Source: UBA7236 sp964463165
GTDB taxonomy: Bacteria; Bacteroidota; Bacteroidia; Chitinophagales; BACL12
NCBI GenBank assembly: GCA_964463165.1
Contig: CAYXBK010000022.1
Location: 1 to 64,000 of the forward strand
DNA: 64,000 nucleotides
Reading direction: 5' to 3'
Made by a program: the position numbers and the translations under genes. How positions within the stretch are numbered: position 1 is the stretch's first letter; each line of letters begins with the position of its first letter. Shown here piece after piece: positions 1-9,308 of this stretch. The notes below the pieces were generated by a model. The model did not search any database, was not told the origin of the DNA, and saw nothing but the letters and a program-made list of their open reading frames with translations.

Positions 1-173
1 CTCCGCCGTACGGCGGATCCACCCTCTCTGCTGCGCAGGAGAGGGATGCTGTCGCCAGATTACGGGAAGCGATAAATTCTTTTTTTAATTAATTGCTGCT
101 CTTTCAGCTCATGCGTAAGCCCCTTCTCTATGGAATAGAGAAGGTGTCAGCCGCTAGCGGCTGACGGATGAGT
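1..173. repeat. Multi-hairpin intergenic repeat, copy 1
   Basis: First of two tandem copies (period 185 bp). It holds four inverted repeats: a 16-base palindrome at 2-17, a hairpin at 22-45 with one bulged base, a 10-bp stem with a 3-base loop at 122-144, and a perfect 20-base palindrome at 146-165. A T-run lies between the second and third. It has no convincing reading frame. The window starts inside or at the edge of this copy, so more copies may lie to the left. Its function is unknown. Confidence 0.85.
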
Positions 174-185
174 TGACTCTCCCGT

Positions 186-360
186 CTCCGCCGTACGGCG
201 GATCCACCCTCTCTGCTGCGCAGGAGAGGGATGCTGTCGCGAGATTACCTGAAACGATAAATTCTTTTTTTTTAATTAATTGCTGCTCTTTCAGCTCATG
301 CGTAAGCCCCTTCTCTATGAAATAGAGAAGGTGGCAGCCGCTGGCGGCTGACGGATGAGT
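186..360. repeat. Multi-hairpin intergenic repeat, copy 2
   Basis: Second tandem copy, ending 7 bases before the stop codon of the convergent sulfatase gene. Differences from copy 1 lie mostly in linkers and loops. The loop of the third hairpin reads gaa instead of gga, the centre of the last palindrome reads tg instead of ta, and the T-run is longer. One change (t to g at 334) shortens the outer end of the last stem. The first two inverted repeats are identical to copy 1. Confidence 0.85.
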
Positions 361-367
361 CGCAGCG

Positions 368-2902
368 TCAATACACCTGAAACTTCAGATTATAATTCTC
401 ACCTTCTGATTTAAAATGCATCAAATAATTTCCCTCGGGGAATTGTGAAATATGTAAATGATATCCTGATTGAAAATTATTTATTATTTGAGAAAATACA
501 ATCTGCCCCAATTCATTTATGATTTCAATCGTAACAATTCCGGAAATATGATCAGCTGAAACAGAAATTTCATCTCCTGCCGGATTGGGATAAATAACCG
601 GAAGATGTAAATCTGGTGAATGAATTGCCTCATTAATTGTATCGGGAATTTCAATTGTATCTATCACGATTGTTTGTGACCAGGATATAAGGCAAACGGT
701 ATCACCCGCATTATAACTCACATAATTTGTAATTGTAAATGTACCTTCTTCCCCGTAATTATATGTTTCAGGGAAGGTGCCGGTTGTATATCCGTTGCCC
801 ATATCCCACCAGCTCGAATCGTATGTTCCCGTAATTGCAAAATCGCTTATTGTAACTTTAAATGTATCACTGAGAGCAGCAGTAAAATAGGTGGACGGCA
901 CTTCATAAGGATGTAAATAAAATTCCTGCATGTTAAATGCTTCGTATTTTCCGCTTGCATTATTATAAACACTTAAATAAAATACGATTTTATCCTCTGC
1001 ATCAAATACTGCTTCCGGAATGAACGTCATGGGAAATTCAATTTCCGTTCCGCCAAATTCATCTGCAGTTAAATTATTTGTCCATTTAAAAATATGTTCA
1101 GGTTCCGGCACCGGAATAAAAATGCCCGATGTATCATACAATTGCGCCGATAAAAATAAAGTATCGGTATATTGAATAGAACAGAGATCCGAATTATCAA
1201 TAATTAAATCCGTAAATGCTTTGTCAAAAAAATTGGCACTGTCTGGTAGCCAGTTGCATAAAAAATCAATTAACGGACGATATGTTGAATCATTAATTAA
1301 ATTATTCCACTCATTCGGATCTGTTTCAAAATTTTCACCCACGTCATATAATTCTTCTTCGGGATAACTTGATGCGAGGTTGCAGCCCGATTCACCAACA
1401 CCTGCATTGGATGCATAGCGGATATAATGAAAACGGTTATTGCGGATTGAATTTTGTGTCCAGCATTCATCGCTGAACATCGAATTTCTTATTTGTGTAT
1501 TCGATGGCCGCTCCCAATATAAATCCGGGTCGTTCATCAAAGGCAATAAACTGGAGCCCTGCAAATATTTTGTACCATCCGGATTTGTTGGATATCCGAT
1601 TCCTGCATAATCGCAAAATGTCGGAAACAGATCAATCAGGCTTACCGATTTAGTACATGTTTGTTGATTGATATTGCGCAGATCAACAATTACCATCGGC
1701 ACACGAATATCTGTTTCCCAGAGATTTGATTTTCCCCAGTGTTTTTTTTCACCCATGCTGAAACCATGATCACTTGTGTAAACGATAATTGTATTATTAA
1801 ATAATTCGGGATGTGCCGACAATGCTTCCATTAATCTGCCTACCTGCTGATCTCCAAAATGAATTCCTGCGAGATAGGCCATCACTGCATTTGCTCTTTT
1901 TGATTGCGCCAATATTGAATCACGTTCTGTATCTGTTAATCCCGGATCAATTACAGGTTCGCTTGCAAGTGTGGATGGCCATTCCATAAATTGTTCATGC
2001 GACTGTTGGTTTGTTTGTTCCTGAGCAAGCGGGCCGAGTGCATCCATATCGCTCCACCAGACAGGCGGTTGAGGAGGCATCACGATTCCGTTGTATGGGA
2101 ATGTATCTGCAGGATGATTATATGGAATTTGATATGGCTCTGCATAAAAATCACTTAAATAAAAATCATTAAAATATTGTTCGGGGATATATAAATTCGA
2201 ATGCGGTAAATGAATTCCCCATGCAAGAAAAAACGGGCGGTCGCAATAATTTTCAGGATGTGCCGCATAATCATTTATAAATGCAATTGCACTGTCTGCT
2301 CCATGCCAGTCGGCCATGCCTTCCGTAAACTGGCTGTCGATAGCGGCCCATTTAAAGCGCATAATTCCTTCCGGATAAGCCTGACCAATATTTTGAATCG
2401 TATCATCCTGTTCGCATATCAATGCTTTATTCCAGGATAATTGTTTTTCGCATGGATCTGCAGTTGCCATATCATAATCCGGTGGTGTATCGTTGCAGTG
2501 AAATATTTTATTAATACCCATTGTAAAATAATTACCCGAATCTTTCAAATATTCAGGCATAGTGATCAAGGTAAGATCGTCCGGAAAATTGCCGCGGAAA
2601 CTGCTGCAGTCTACATCATTTGTATATACGCCGTGATAATCGCATGATTTGCCGAGTAAAAAGCAGGTGCGTGAAGCAGCGCATAAAGTGGCTCCCGTAT
2701 TTGCATTTAAAAAAGTGGTGCCCATTTGTTCAAGCGCATATACGTTTGGTGTAATGGTTTGCGGATGGCCGTTAAATCCTTCCACCCAGTCGTTTAAATC
2801 GTCGCAGACAATAAAAATAATATTCGGCTGCACCTGCGCAAAAATGCTGTTGCAGAGAATGACACATTGCAGCGTAAGAATTGTGATAAGGGATTTATGC
2901 AT
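368..2902 (-). CDS. Secreted sulfatase (iduronate-2-sulfatase-like) with T9SS sorting domain
   Basis: An 844-residue exported enzyme predicted to hydrolyse sulfate esters on polysaccharides. It has a signal peptide (1-22), then a type I sulfatase domain: paired metal-binding Asp at 34-35 and the formylglycine motif C74-A-A-S-R78, whose Cys must be oxidised by a maturase. The later SDHG stretch followed by a 'GKSNLWE..IRVP' segment resembles iduronate-2-sulfatase. About 200 residues of Ig/PKD-like sequence follow, then a C-terminal type A sorting domain with a YPNPAGD motif. It is monocistronic. No glycosaminoglycan lyase, SusC/D pair or maturase lies nearby, so the substrate cannot be inferred from context. 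Confidence 0.9.
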   Translation of the reverse strand: MHKSLITILTLQCVILCNSIFAQVQPNIIFIVCDDLNDWVEGFNGHPQTITPNVYALEQMGTTFLNANTGATLCAASRTCFLLGKSCDYHGVYTNDVDCSSFRGNFPDDLTLITMPEYLKDSGNYFTMGINKIFHCNDTPPDYDMATADPCEKQLSWNKALICEQDDTIQNIGQAYPEGIMRFKWAAIDSQFTEGMADWHGADSAIAFINDYAAHPENYCDRPFFLAWGIHLPHSNLYIPEQYFNDFYLSDFYAEPYQIPYNHPADTFPYNGIVMPPQPPVWWSDMDALGPLAQEQTNQQSHEQFMEWPSTLASEPVIDPGLTDTERDSILAQSKRANAVMAYLAGIHFGDQQVGRLMEALSAHPELFNNTIIVYTSDHGFSMGEKKHWGKSNLWETDIRVPMVIVDLRNINQQTCTKSVSLIDLFPTFCDYAGIGYPTNPDGTKYLQGSSLLPLMNDPDLYWERPSNTQIRNSMFSDECWTQNSIRNNRFHYIRYASNAGVGESGCNLASSYPEEELYDVGENFETDPNEWNNLINDSTYRPLIDFLCNWLPDSANFFDKAFTDLIIDNSDLCSIQYTDTLFLSAQLYDTSGIFIPVPEPEHIFKWTNNLTADEFGGTEIEFPMTFIPEAVFDAEDKIVFYLSVYNNASGKYEAFNMQEFYLHPYEVPSTYFTAALSDTFKVTISDFAITGTYDSSWWDMGNGYTTGTFPETYNYGEEGTFTITNYVSYNAGDTVCLISWSQTIVIDTIEIPDTINEAIHSPDLHLPVIYPNPAGDEISVSADHISGIVTIEIINELGQIVFSQIINNFQSGYHLHISQFPEGNYLMHFKSEGENYNLKFQVY

Positions 2903-2937
2903 GATCTGGAAATTGGAATTTAAATATAGGTAAAATT

Positions 2938-3003
2938 TGGTTGCTGGATACTGGCTGCTGGCTACTAGCGGCTAGCTACGAGCAGCTGGCTACTGGCTTC
3001 CAG
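2938..3003. repeat. Short-period degenerate repeat (ggctactgg family)
   Basis: A run of imperfect 7-8 base units (ctggctgctggcta and variants) in the gap between two divergent genes. Nothing suggests it is translated. A related stretch lies at 17303-17335. Confidence 0.6.
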
Positions 3004-3154
3004 TGAGTAAAAAATTCAACATTTAATTATAAAGCATTTATTTAAATACCTATGAATAACATAAATTTTTTTAAGAATTGTATAATATAAAAAATTCATT
3101 AATGGAAGACTTTTATCCCTCATTAATTATTCTAACATTTAAACAATACAAAAT

Positions 3155-4573
3155 ATGAAAAAAATTCTAACACTGGCGGGCGTCTGCTGTGTCGCATCAA
3201 TTGCTATTGCACAGGTAACGCTGCCACAATTAAAAGTTGAGGATTTCATGGAAGGATTTACACAACCACTTGGAATTGAAAATTGCGGGGATTCAAGATT
3301 ATTCATCGTAGAACAGGGTGGTAAGATCTGGATCACAAATCCGGCAGGAGAAAAATTAGCAATTCCTTATCTCGACATTTCGAATAAAGTTTATACGGAA
3401 GGTGGTGAGCAGGGTTTGCTTGGATTAACATTCGATCCGGATTATGCAACAAACGGATATTTTTATGTGAATTACACATCTAAAACAAAAGGCAATACAT
3501 GTATTTCCCGATTTACAGTAAATGCCATGAATGCGAACAGGGCTGATAAAAGCAGTGAACTTGTTTTATTAAGAGTGAAACAACCTTTCGAAAATCATAA
3601 TGGTGGCCAGTTGCGTTTCGGACCTGACGGATATTTATATATTGGCCTCGGTGATGGTGGTGATGCAGGGGATCCTTACATGAACGCACAAAATCCGGGC
3701 GTGTTATTGGGAAAAATGTTGCGTATTGATGTGCATGGCGGAATGCCTTATGCTATTCCTGATTCAAATCCTTATAAATACACAGCAGGATATCTTCCTG
3801 AAATTTATGCATTGGGTTTGCGCAATCCATGGCGTTTTAGTTTTGATGATCTTACAGGTGACCTTTGGCTTGCAGATGTTGGCCAGGATAAATATGAAGA
3901 AATTAATTATCAGGAAGGCATGACGGCAGGTGGCCAGAATTACGGATGGGATTGCAAAGAAGGCAAACATAAATTTGAACCGGCAAATTGTTCTCCGACA
4001 GATCAACTCACAAATCCGATTGTTGAATATCCGCATATGGGTGGCGATTGTACAGTTGTAGGAGGATTTGTTTATCGCGGAACGATGTATCCGAATATGA
4101 TGGGTAATTATTTTTATGTTGATTATTGCAGTGGAAAATTCCGCATGGTTTATAAAACAGGCGATATGTGGCATAACGAACAATTATTGGAAGCCGACCC
4201 GTTCGAATATGTAACATTTGGTGAAGATATGTATGGTGAATTATATGTTGCCGATATAGTTGGCGGCGAAATATATAAATTAATCGATACTACAGTTGCG
4301 AGAATCGGGATCATATCAGATGATCCGAATACGGTTCTCGCACCAAATCCGGGCAACGGACAATTCAATTTAAAATGGATCGCTTCTGAAAATGGAACAA
4401 GCACAATCAGCATCATGAATAATGTCGGACAAATATTGTCAACAAATTCAGTTTCTGTTTCAACAGGTATGAATGAATGGACAAATACAAATACGAATCT
4501 TGCTTCAGGATCATATATTTTATTACTCACATCAAAACAAGGTGTAACAAGAAAACAATTTATCGTGAATTAA
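3155..4573 (+). CDS. PQQ-dependent sugar dehydrogenase (GSDH family) with T9SS domain
   Basis: A 472-residue secreted six-bladed beta-propeller of the glucose/sorbosone dehydrogenase family. The signal peptide is residues 1-19 (ends AIAQ). Family motifs are clear: EGGEQGLLGL..DP, NHNGGQLRFGPDGYLYIGLGDGG and LRNPWRFSFD, which in the family hold the PQQ/Ca2+ and catalytic His region. The last 80 residues form a T9SS type A sorting domain (LAPNPGNGQFNL), so the enzyme is probably released or anchored at the cell surface. The sugar substrate cannot be predicted. A strong terminator follows directly. Confidence 0.9.
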   Translation: MKKILTLAGVCCVASIAIAQVTLPQLKVEDFMEGFTQPLGIENCGDSRLFIVEQGGKIWITNPAGEKLAIPYLDISNKVYTEGGEQGLLGLTFDPDYATNGYFYVNYTSKTKGNTCISRFTVNAMNANRADKSSELVLLRVKQPFENHNGGQLRFGPDGYLYIGLGDGGDAGDPYMNAQNPGVLLGKMLRIDVHGGMPYAIPDSNPYKYTAGYLPEIYALGLRNPWRFSFDDLTGDLWLADVGQDKYEEINYQEGMTAGGQNYGWDCKEGKHKFEPANCSPTDQLTNPIVEYPHMGGDCTVVGGFVYRGTMYPNMMGNYFYVDYCSGKFRMVYKTGDMWHNEQLLEADPFEYVTFGEDMYGELYVADIVGGEIYKLIDTTVARIGIISDDPNTVLAPNPGNGQFNLKWIASENGTSTISIMNNVGQILSTNSVSVSTGMNEWTNTNTNLASGSYILLLTSKQGVTRKQFIVN

Positions 4574-4599
4574 TCAGGGTTTAATTTTTTTACAGATAT

Positions 4600-4634
4600 A
4601 ATAGCGGGGTGCGAAAGTGCTCCGCTATTTTTTT
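4600..4634 (+). terminator. Intrinsic terminator of the PQQ dehydrogenase gene
   Basis: A 13-bp stem (with G-U pairs) from 4600 to 4629 closed by a GAAA tetraloop and followed by seven T. It lies 26 bases after the stop codon. Confidence 0.9.
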
Positions 4635-4664
4635 GGGAAAAGAAAACTTGATAATATCAGAAAT

Positions 4665-6134
4665 TCAATCTTTTATTATTTTTTTAAATTGCAGTAATTT
4701 ACCAGTTTCATCTTTTATCTCCACTAAATAAATACCCGCCGGGTAATTTTTAAAATAAATAGTTGACTGCTTCACAAATTTGCCACTTAAAATAATCTGC
4801 CCCTGAATTGTTTGAATAGTAAAACTTAATTCTGAATTATTGCTGCTAAGCAGAGTTAAATTATCTTTTACCGGATTTGGATAAACGGTTATTTTGTTTT
4901 CTTCTATTATATTATTAATTGCTGTGCCGAGTGTATCACATTCACTTCCTGCCAATGGGCCGAGATTGTAGTTGGGCATGTTGGGGAGATTGCCAATAGT
5001 TCGGCGTTCACCAAGGGATACTGTATTCGTATCAAAATCGCACAGAGGATATATTTCATTGGGATAATTAATTACACATAAGTTTTGATTTTTTGTATTA
5101 AAAACGTCATTTGGTAATTCGCTATAAAGTGTTGCTAAATAAATTTTCCCATCCGGACCAAGAAGTTGCTGTCCCTGGCAATAATTGCCGGAGGGGCCGT
5201 CATAAACGAGTTCTTTTGTAGAATCGATAGGTTCTCCATCACAGCTTAAACAAAATTGATATAATTTTTTTTCGCATGCACCATTCACATAAATTTTTGA
5301 ACCATCAGGCGAAAATGAACATCCATAAGAAGCCATATCCAAGTTCTGTATGCGGATCAAATTTGATAACTCACCTGTACAACGATCAAAATCAAAAATG
5401 TTTAGTTCTGATTGTCGAGGAAATAACAGTTTACCTCCGTCCTGAGAAAAAACCATTTGACCCCAGCCTGTATCAAAATCTTCATCATAAGCCGGCCCAA
5501 TATTTTGATAAAACGGACCTTCAATGCCTTCAGGAGTTATAAGAAATCGTACAAAATCAATATTTCTTAATTCGGCGGTAATTGTGTCAAACCTGCGCAC
5601 ATGCAACCACCAGTCTCTGCCATTGCCATGCTTTACTGCCTGCATTTTTTCTTCGGTGTAAATATCAAAAAAGCTTATATTTTTTTCTGTTACATTTCCT
5701 AAACCACCATCCAATGCCATGTCGACAAGTGAGTACTTTAAACCAATATCGTATAGCGATCCATAATTTTGCATCTGAATTATATAATAAATGCTTTTGT
5801 TATTTGGTTTTGGAATAATAATTACGCCCTGAGTGATGCTAGTTCCATAAGGTAGAAATAATCCGCCCAAATCGAGACTGTCCCCGTTTATCATTAATTC
5901 ATTGTTTTTGTTCCAAACTAATTGGCCATTTGTATAAAATAACAAGTTACCTAAACTATCGCTTATTGAAGCTGATGCTTCATTGCAGAAAATTCCAGTG
6001 ATTAAATTTTCTGGATTTCCTCCTTCAAAGGCTAAGCCGGCACTATCGCCAAACACCCAATTCTTTTGAAAATTTTGAGTAAAAGCGTTGCAACAAATTA
6101 ATGTTGCAACGCATACAATTAAAAGTTTAACCAT
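4665..6134 (-). CDS. Secreted beta-propeller protein with T9SS sorting domain
   Basis: A 489-residue exported protein with a signal peptide (1-20, ends AFTQ). The middle is a WD40/PD40-like propeller with repeated blades such as FSQDGGKLLF, FSPDGSKIYV and LGPDGKIYLA. The C-terminal 75 residues are a T9SS type A domain (VYPNPVKDNLTL). Proteins of this shape are common in Bacteroidota and usually uncharacterised. There are no catalytic motifs, and a binding or scaffold role is only a guess. It converges with the dehydrogenase gene, and the terminator between them serves at least that gene. Confidence 0.75.
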   Translation of the reverse strand: MVKLLIVCVATLICCNAFTQNFQKNWVFGDSAGLAFEGGNPENLITGIFCNEASASISDSLGNLLFYTNGQLVWNKNNELMINGDSLDLGGLFLPYGTSITQGVIIIPKPNNKSIYYIIQMQNYGSLYDIGLKYSLVDMALDGGLGNVTEKNISFFDIYTEEKMQAVKHGNGRDWWLHVRRFDTITAELRNIDFVRFLITPEGIEGPFYQNIGPAYDEDFDTGWGQMVFSQDGGKLLFPRQSELNIFDFDRCTGELSNLIRIQNLDMASYGCSFSPDGSKIYVNGACEKKLYQFCLSCDGEPIDSTKELVYDGPSGNYCQGQQLLGPDGKIYLATLYSELPNDVFNTKNQNLCVINYPNEIYPLCDFDTNTVSLGERRTIGNLPNMPNYNLGPLAGSECDTLGTAINNIIEENKITVYPNPVKDNLTLLSSNNSELSFTIQTIQGQIILSGKFVKQSTIYFKNYPAGIYLVEIKDETGKLLQFKKIIKD

Positions 6135-6261
6135 TGGCTATTTATTTGGTTTAAATATAACCAATTTGCCTATCGGTTGCTGTCTCACCAAACGAAACAA
6201 CGCAATCTGAAATTCTTAATTATGTTTTTTAATAGTGTTTTGTTACCGAAAACTTCATCAT

Positions 6262-6299
6262 AGCCAACGACTGCCTACTGCCAACTGAGACTGCCAACT
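6262..6299. repeat. Short-period repeat (ctgccaact family)
   Basis: Imperfect 8-10 base units (gccaacgactg, cctactgccaactg, agactgccaact) lie immediately downstream of gldH and touch its stop codon. Confidence 0.5.
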
Positions 6300-6792
6300 A
6301 CTTCACCTCCATAAACTTCTCCACCTTCAACCCCACATTCATAATATAAGGCAAAGGATTAATGCGCATATCCTGTTGAATTTGGAAAGTATATTTTCCT
6401 GATTTTTTGAAAGTGAAATTTTGCTGGATAGGAACAGAATTAAAACAAATTCCATCTGAGCAATTGCCCGTCCACTGGCCGCCTGCTTCTGAGAGAACAA
6501 GATTTACACGGCCTTCTTCTTCCGTGCTGTCTGGGAAAATTGTTTTAATGCGCAGCCACATATTATTGTAAGGATATTCATCGGTGTGACGAATATTTAC
6601 AAACATATTATAAGTAACAGTTGTATCATTTATAAATACATCAAATGATTTTACATCTTCCCAATCCCAACCCGATTTTGAAGTGGAAATATTTTTATCG
6701 AATACACGTGATTCTTCACAGGAGGAGAATGAGAAAGCAGAGAGGAGGAAGGAGAAAAAAATTAATTTGATATGGAAACTACTCTTCAGCAT
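6298..6792 (-). CDS. Gliding motility lipoprotein GldH
   Basis: A 164-residue lipoprotein with signal peptide and lipobox ending at Cys25 (F-S-S-C). The body matches GldH: an opening around VFDKN, the central pattern YPYNNMWLRI, and a C-terminal beta-rich domain ending in MNVGLKVEK. GldH is required for gliding in Flavobacterium and is linked to the T9SS machinery. This fits the several T9SS cargo proteins here. Its start overlaps the ricT stop by one base (TGATG), so it is translated as the last gene of gpx-holB-ricT-gldH. The ricT-gldH neighbourhood is common in the phylum. Confidence 0.9.
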   Translation of the reverse strand: MLKSSFHIKLIFFSFLLSAFSFSSCEESRVFDKNISTSKSGWDWEDVKSFDVFINDTTVTYNMFVNIRHTDEYPYNNMWLRIKTIFPDSTEEEGRVNLVLSEAGGQWTGNCSDGICFNSVPIQQNFTFKKSGKYTFQIQQDMRINPLPYIMNVGLKVEKFMEVK

Positions 6793-8138
6793 CAGGATTT
6801 TTTATCGGGGTTTGGATTATCTTTTTTATTCGGATTGTTCTGATTATTCGGCCTGTTGCGTTGGTCCTGATTCCTGTTTCTGTTTTGATTCGGATTTGGT
6901 CTTCGTTGCTGATTGGGGTTGGGATTTTTTTGTTGATTGGGATTTGGATTTTTATGCTGGTTCTGATTCTGATTTGTCTGCTGACGATTTTGGTTGGAAA
7001 CTGGTTTGCGATTTCCCTGTTGCGCTTTTTTGCGTTTATTATTGGCTGCATTTTCAATTGTGCGCAAACTCACCTGTGCAATTACATTTGCAAATTCTTC
7101 TTCTTTTTTAATTGGTTCCGGATCAAATGCCATTGCTTCCAGATGATCTGGTTTTTCACCCTTCTGATTCATGGCAACAACTTCCTTCACCTTCGGAATT
7201 TTCATCGGGTATTGTTTGCCACCGTCATTAAATTCATACACCATTAATTTTTTGAAAATATCCGTTTTAATTAATCGTGCATCGCCGAATTGTGTGCGCA
7301 ATACATCCGCATTTCTCGGAAATTCTTCCAGTGCATCCACATAGGTGTCGAGTTCATAATTCAGACAACATTTTAATCTGCCGCATTGTCCGGATAATTT
7401 ACTTTGATTAATACTTAAATTCTGATATCTCGCAGCAGTGGTGCCGACGGATTTAAAATCTGTCAACCATGTTGAGCAACATAATTCTCTTCCGCATGAA
7501 CCGATGCCACCGATCTTTCCTGCTTCCTGCCGTGCACCGATCTGGCGCATTTCAATTTTTACTTTAAATTCTTTTGCGTAGAGTTTGATTAATTCACGAA
7601 AATCCACACGATCATCGGCGATATAATAAAATGTGGCTTTGCGTTTATCTCCCTGAAATTCCACATCACCCACTTTCATATCGAGATTTAATTCACGTGC
7701 AATTTTTCTTGCACGCAACATAACGGCACCTTCCATTGCACGTCCTTCCATCATTTTTTGCAGATCAAATTCAGATGCTTTCCGGATGATCGGAGCAAAC
7801 TGCATTTCAGGGCTTACTTTTCTTTTTTTCATTTGCAGTTTTACCAATTCACCGCTTAATGAAACTCTGCCCACATCATAACCGCTGTCTGTTTCAACAC
7901 AAACATGTTCGCCTGTATAAATATCAAATTGATTTTTATTTACGAAAAATCCTTTGCGGATCCCGTTTTTGAAGCTGATCTCATGCACATTGTATTTCTG
8001 GTCCATCGGAAGCGGAACAGATCTCAGCCAGTCGTATGTATTTAATTTATTGCAACCACCTGTTGCACAATGCCCGTTGCTTCTGCAACCGGCCGGTATT
8101 CCGCTTTTAGCTCCTATCGCACATCCCGCACAACTCAT
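6792..8138 (-). CDS. RicT/YaaT (PSP1 domain) protein
   Basis: A 448-residue cytosolic protein of the PSP1 family. It opens with a Cys-rich segment (Cys3, 6, 18, 24, 29). The conserved core holds the clusters CGRELCCSTWL and GQCGRLKCCLNYE, which in the family ligate Fe-S clusters. Bacillus RicT works in a complex affecting RNase Y processing; the role in Bacteroidota is unproven. The last 65 residues are an Asn/Gln/Pro/Arg-rich low-complexity tail, likely disordered. The gene lies between holB (10-base gap) and gldH (1-base overlap). Confidence 0.88.
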   Translation of the reverse strand: MSCAGCAIGAKSGIPAGCRSNGHCATGGCNKLNTYDWLRSVPLPMDQKYNVHEISFKNGIRKGFFVNKNQFDIYTGEHVCVETDSGYDVGRVSLSGELVKLQMKKRKVSPEMQFAPIIRKASEFDLQKMMEGRAMEGAVMLRARKIARELNLDMKVGDVEFQGDKRKATFYYIADDRVDFRELIKLYAKEFKVKIEMRQIGARQEAGKIGGIGSCGRELCCSTWLTDFKSVGTTAARYQNLSINQSKLSGQCGRLKCCLNYELDTYVDALEEFPRNADVLRTQFGDARLIKTDIFKKLMVYEFNDGGKQYPMKIPKVKEVVAMNQKGEKPDHLEAMAFDPEPIKKEEEFANVIAQVSLRTIENAANNKRKKAQQGNRKPVSNQNRQQTNQNQNQHKNPNPNQQKNPNPNQQRRPNPNQNRNRNQDQRNRPNNQNNPNKKDNPNPDKKS

Positions 8139-8148
8139 AGTATAAAAT

Positions 8149-9303
8149 TTATATGTTCCATTTTTCGAAAAATGGCTGCTTGTTTGAAAAATTGTTTCTG
8201 TTGAACTGCTTCATCATACTGATCGAAATATAATTGATCAGGATCTTGGCGTTCGCATTCCTTTCAACAAAGTAAATGCTTTTATCCAATAACTCTATGA
8301 TGGAGGTAATACGCTCTCTGCCCAAAACCTTACCCAGCCCTTCTGCCATTTTGGTTTCCGTGTCGTTGAGGCTTGTAAGTTGTTTCAATCCGAGTTCGGT
8401 CAATAAGATCTGCCGGTAAAAATGCAGGCAGTACTGGAAAAAACTTTTTTGATATTCACGGCCGAGTTTTACAAACTGCTCGTTCCATTTAAATAATTCT
8501 TTGATGTTCTGACGAAAACATGCTTCCATCCATTCACGCAATACAGCTGTATTTTCATCTTCATGCATTGCGGCAATTTTTTTTGCTTCATTGAAATTGC
8601 CATCACTTTGCGCTGCAATTTTTCTCGCCTGTATCGGATCAATTTGTAAATGTGTGGAAATGCCATACGCAAGATCGGGTTCACTTAATCTTGGGAATTT
8701 TACAATTTGTAACCTTGATAAAATTGTATTGATGATCCGTTCCTGATCATTCGCCACTAAAATAAAAATGGTGTTATCAGGTGGTTCTTCAATTATTTTT
8801 AATAAACGGTTGCCTTCCTTTTCCAGAAATTCGGGCAACCACATGATGAGAATTTTATAAGTGGATTCAAAAGATTTTAATGTGAGTTTACGGATAATAT
8901 CTGCACATTCTTTTGCGGTAATATTGCCCTGTTTATTTTCGGCATCGAGTAAATCGATCCAGTCGTTATAATTTCCGTAAATATTCGTTTGCATGAATTC
9001 ACGCCATTCGGGCATCCATTCGCCGCAGACATCTTTTTTATCTACGTTAATGATAGGAAATGTAAAATGAATATCGGGATGAATAAATTTTTGCGCTTTC
9101 GTGCAAGAGGGGCATTTGCCGCATGCATCATTTTCCGTTCTGTTTTCGCAATTGAGATATTGTGAAAGAGCGAGAGCCATGGCAAGATTTCCGCTTCCTT
9201 CCGGACCGAGAAATAATAAAGCATGGCTCACGCGATTCTGGTTGACAGAACGGATGAGCTGATCTTTAATTATTTGCTGACCAATTACCTCTGAAAAAAA
9301 CAT
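8149..9303 (-). CDS. DNA polymerase III subunit delta' (clamp loader)
   Basis: A 384-residue AAA+ clamp-loader subunit. The P-loop position reads GPEGSGN-L (33-40), so the usual Lys-Thr is missing. This is typical of delta', a stator subunit that does not bind ATP. A zinc module is present (Cys52, 61, 64, 67). The sensor-like segment LLKIIEEPP...TIFILVAN and the C-terminal helical collar also fit. It lies 5 bases after gpx and 10 before ricT, so it is probably co-transcribed. Confidence 0.9.
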   Translation of the reverse strand: MFFSEVIGQQIIKDQLIRSVNQNRVSHALLFLGPEGSGNLAMALALSQYLNCENRTENDACGKCPSCTKAQKFIHPDIHFTFPIINVDKKDVCGEWMPEWREFMQTNIYGNYNDWIDLLDAENKQGNITAKECADIIRKLTLKSFESTYKILIMWLPEFLEKEGNRLLKIIEEPPDNTIFILVANDQERIINTILSRLQIVKFPRLSEPDLAYGISTHLQIDPIQARKIAAQSDGNFNEAKKIAAMHEDENTAVLREWMEACFRQNIKELFKWNEQFVKLGREYQKSFFQYCLHFYRQILLTELGLKQLTSLNDTETKMAEGLGKVLGRERITSIIELLDKSIYFVERNANAKILINYISISMMKQFNRNNFSNKQPFFEKWNI

Positions 9304-9308
9304 TTCAT

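Noticed and set aside
1..360. CRISPR array at the left edge
   Set aside because: Only two long (about 175 bp) near-identical copies with no short spacers and no cas genes in view.
3764..4183. Minus-strand reading frame inside the PQQ dehydrogenase gene
   Set aside because: Codon-poor Ile/His/Cys-rich translation with no domain, lying wholly inside a clear gene. It is a shadow of the opposite strand.
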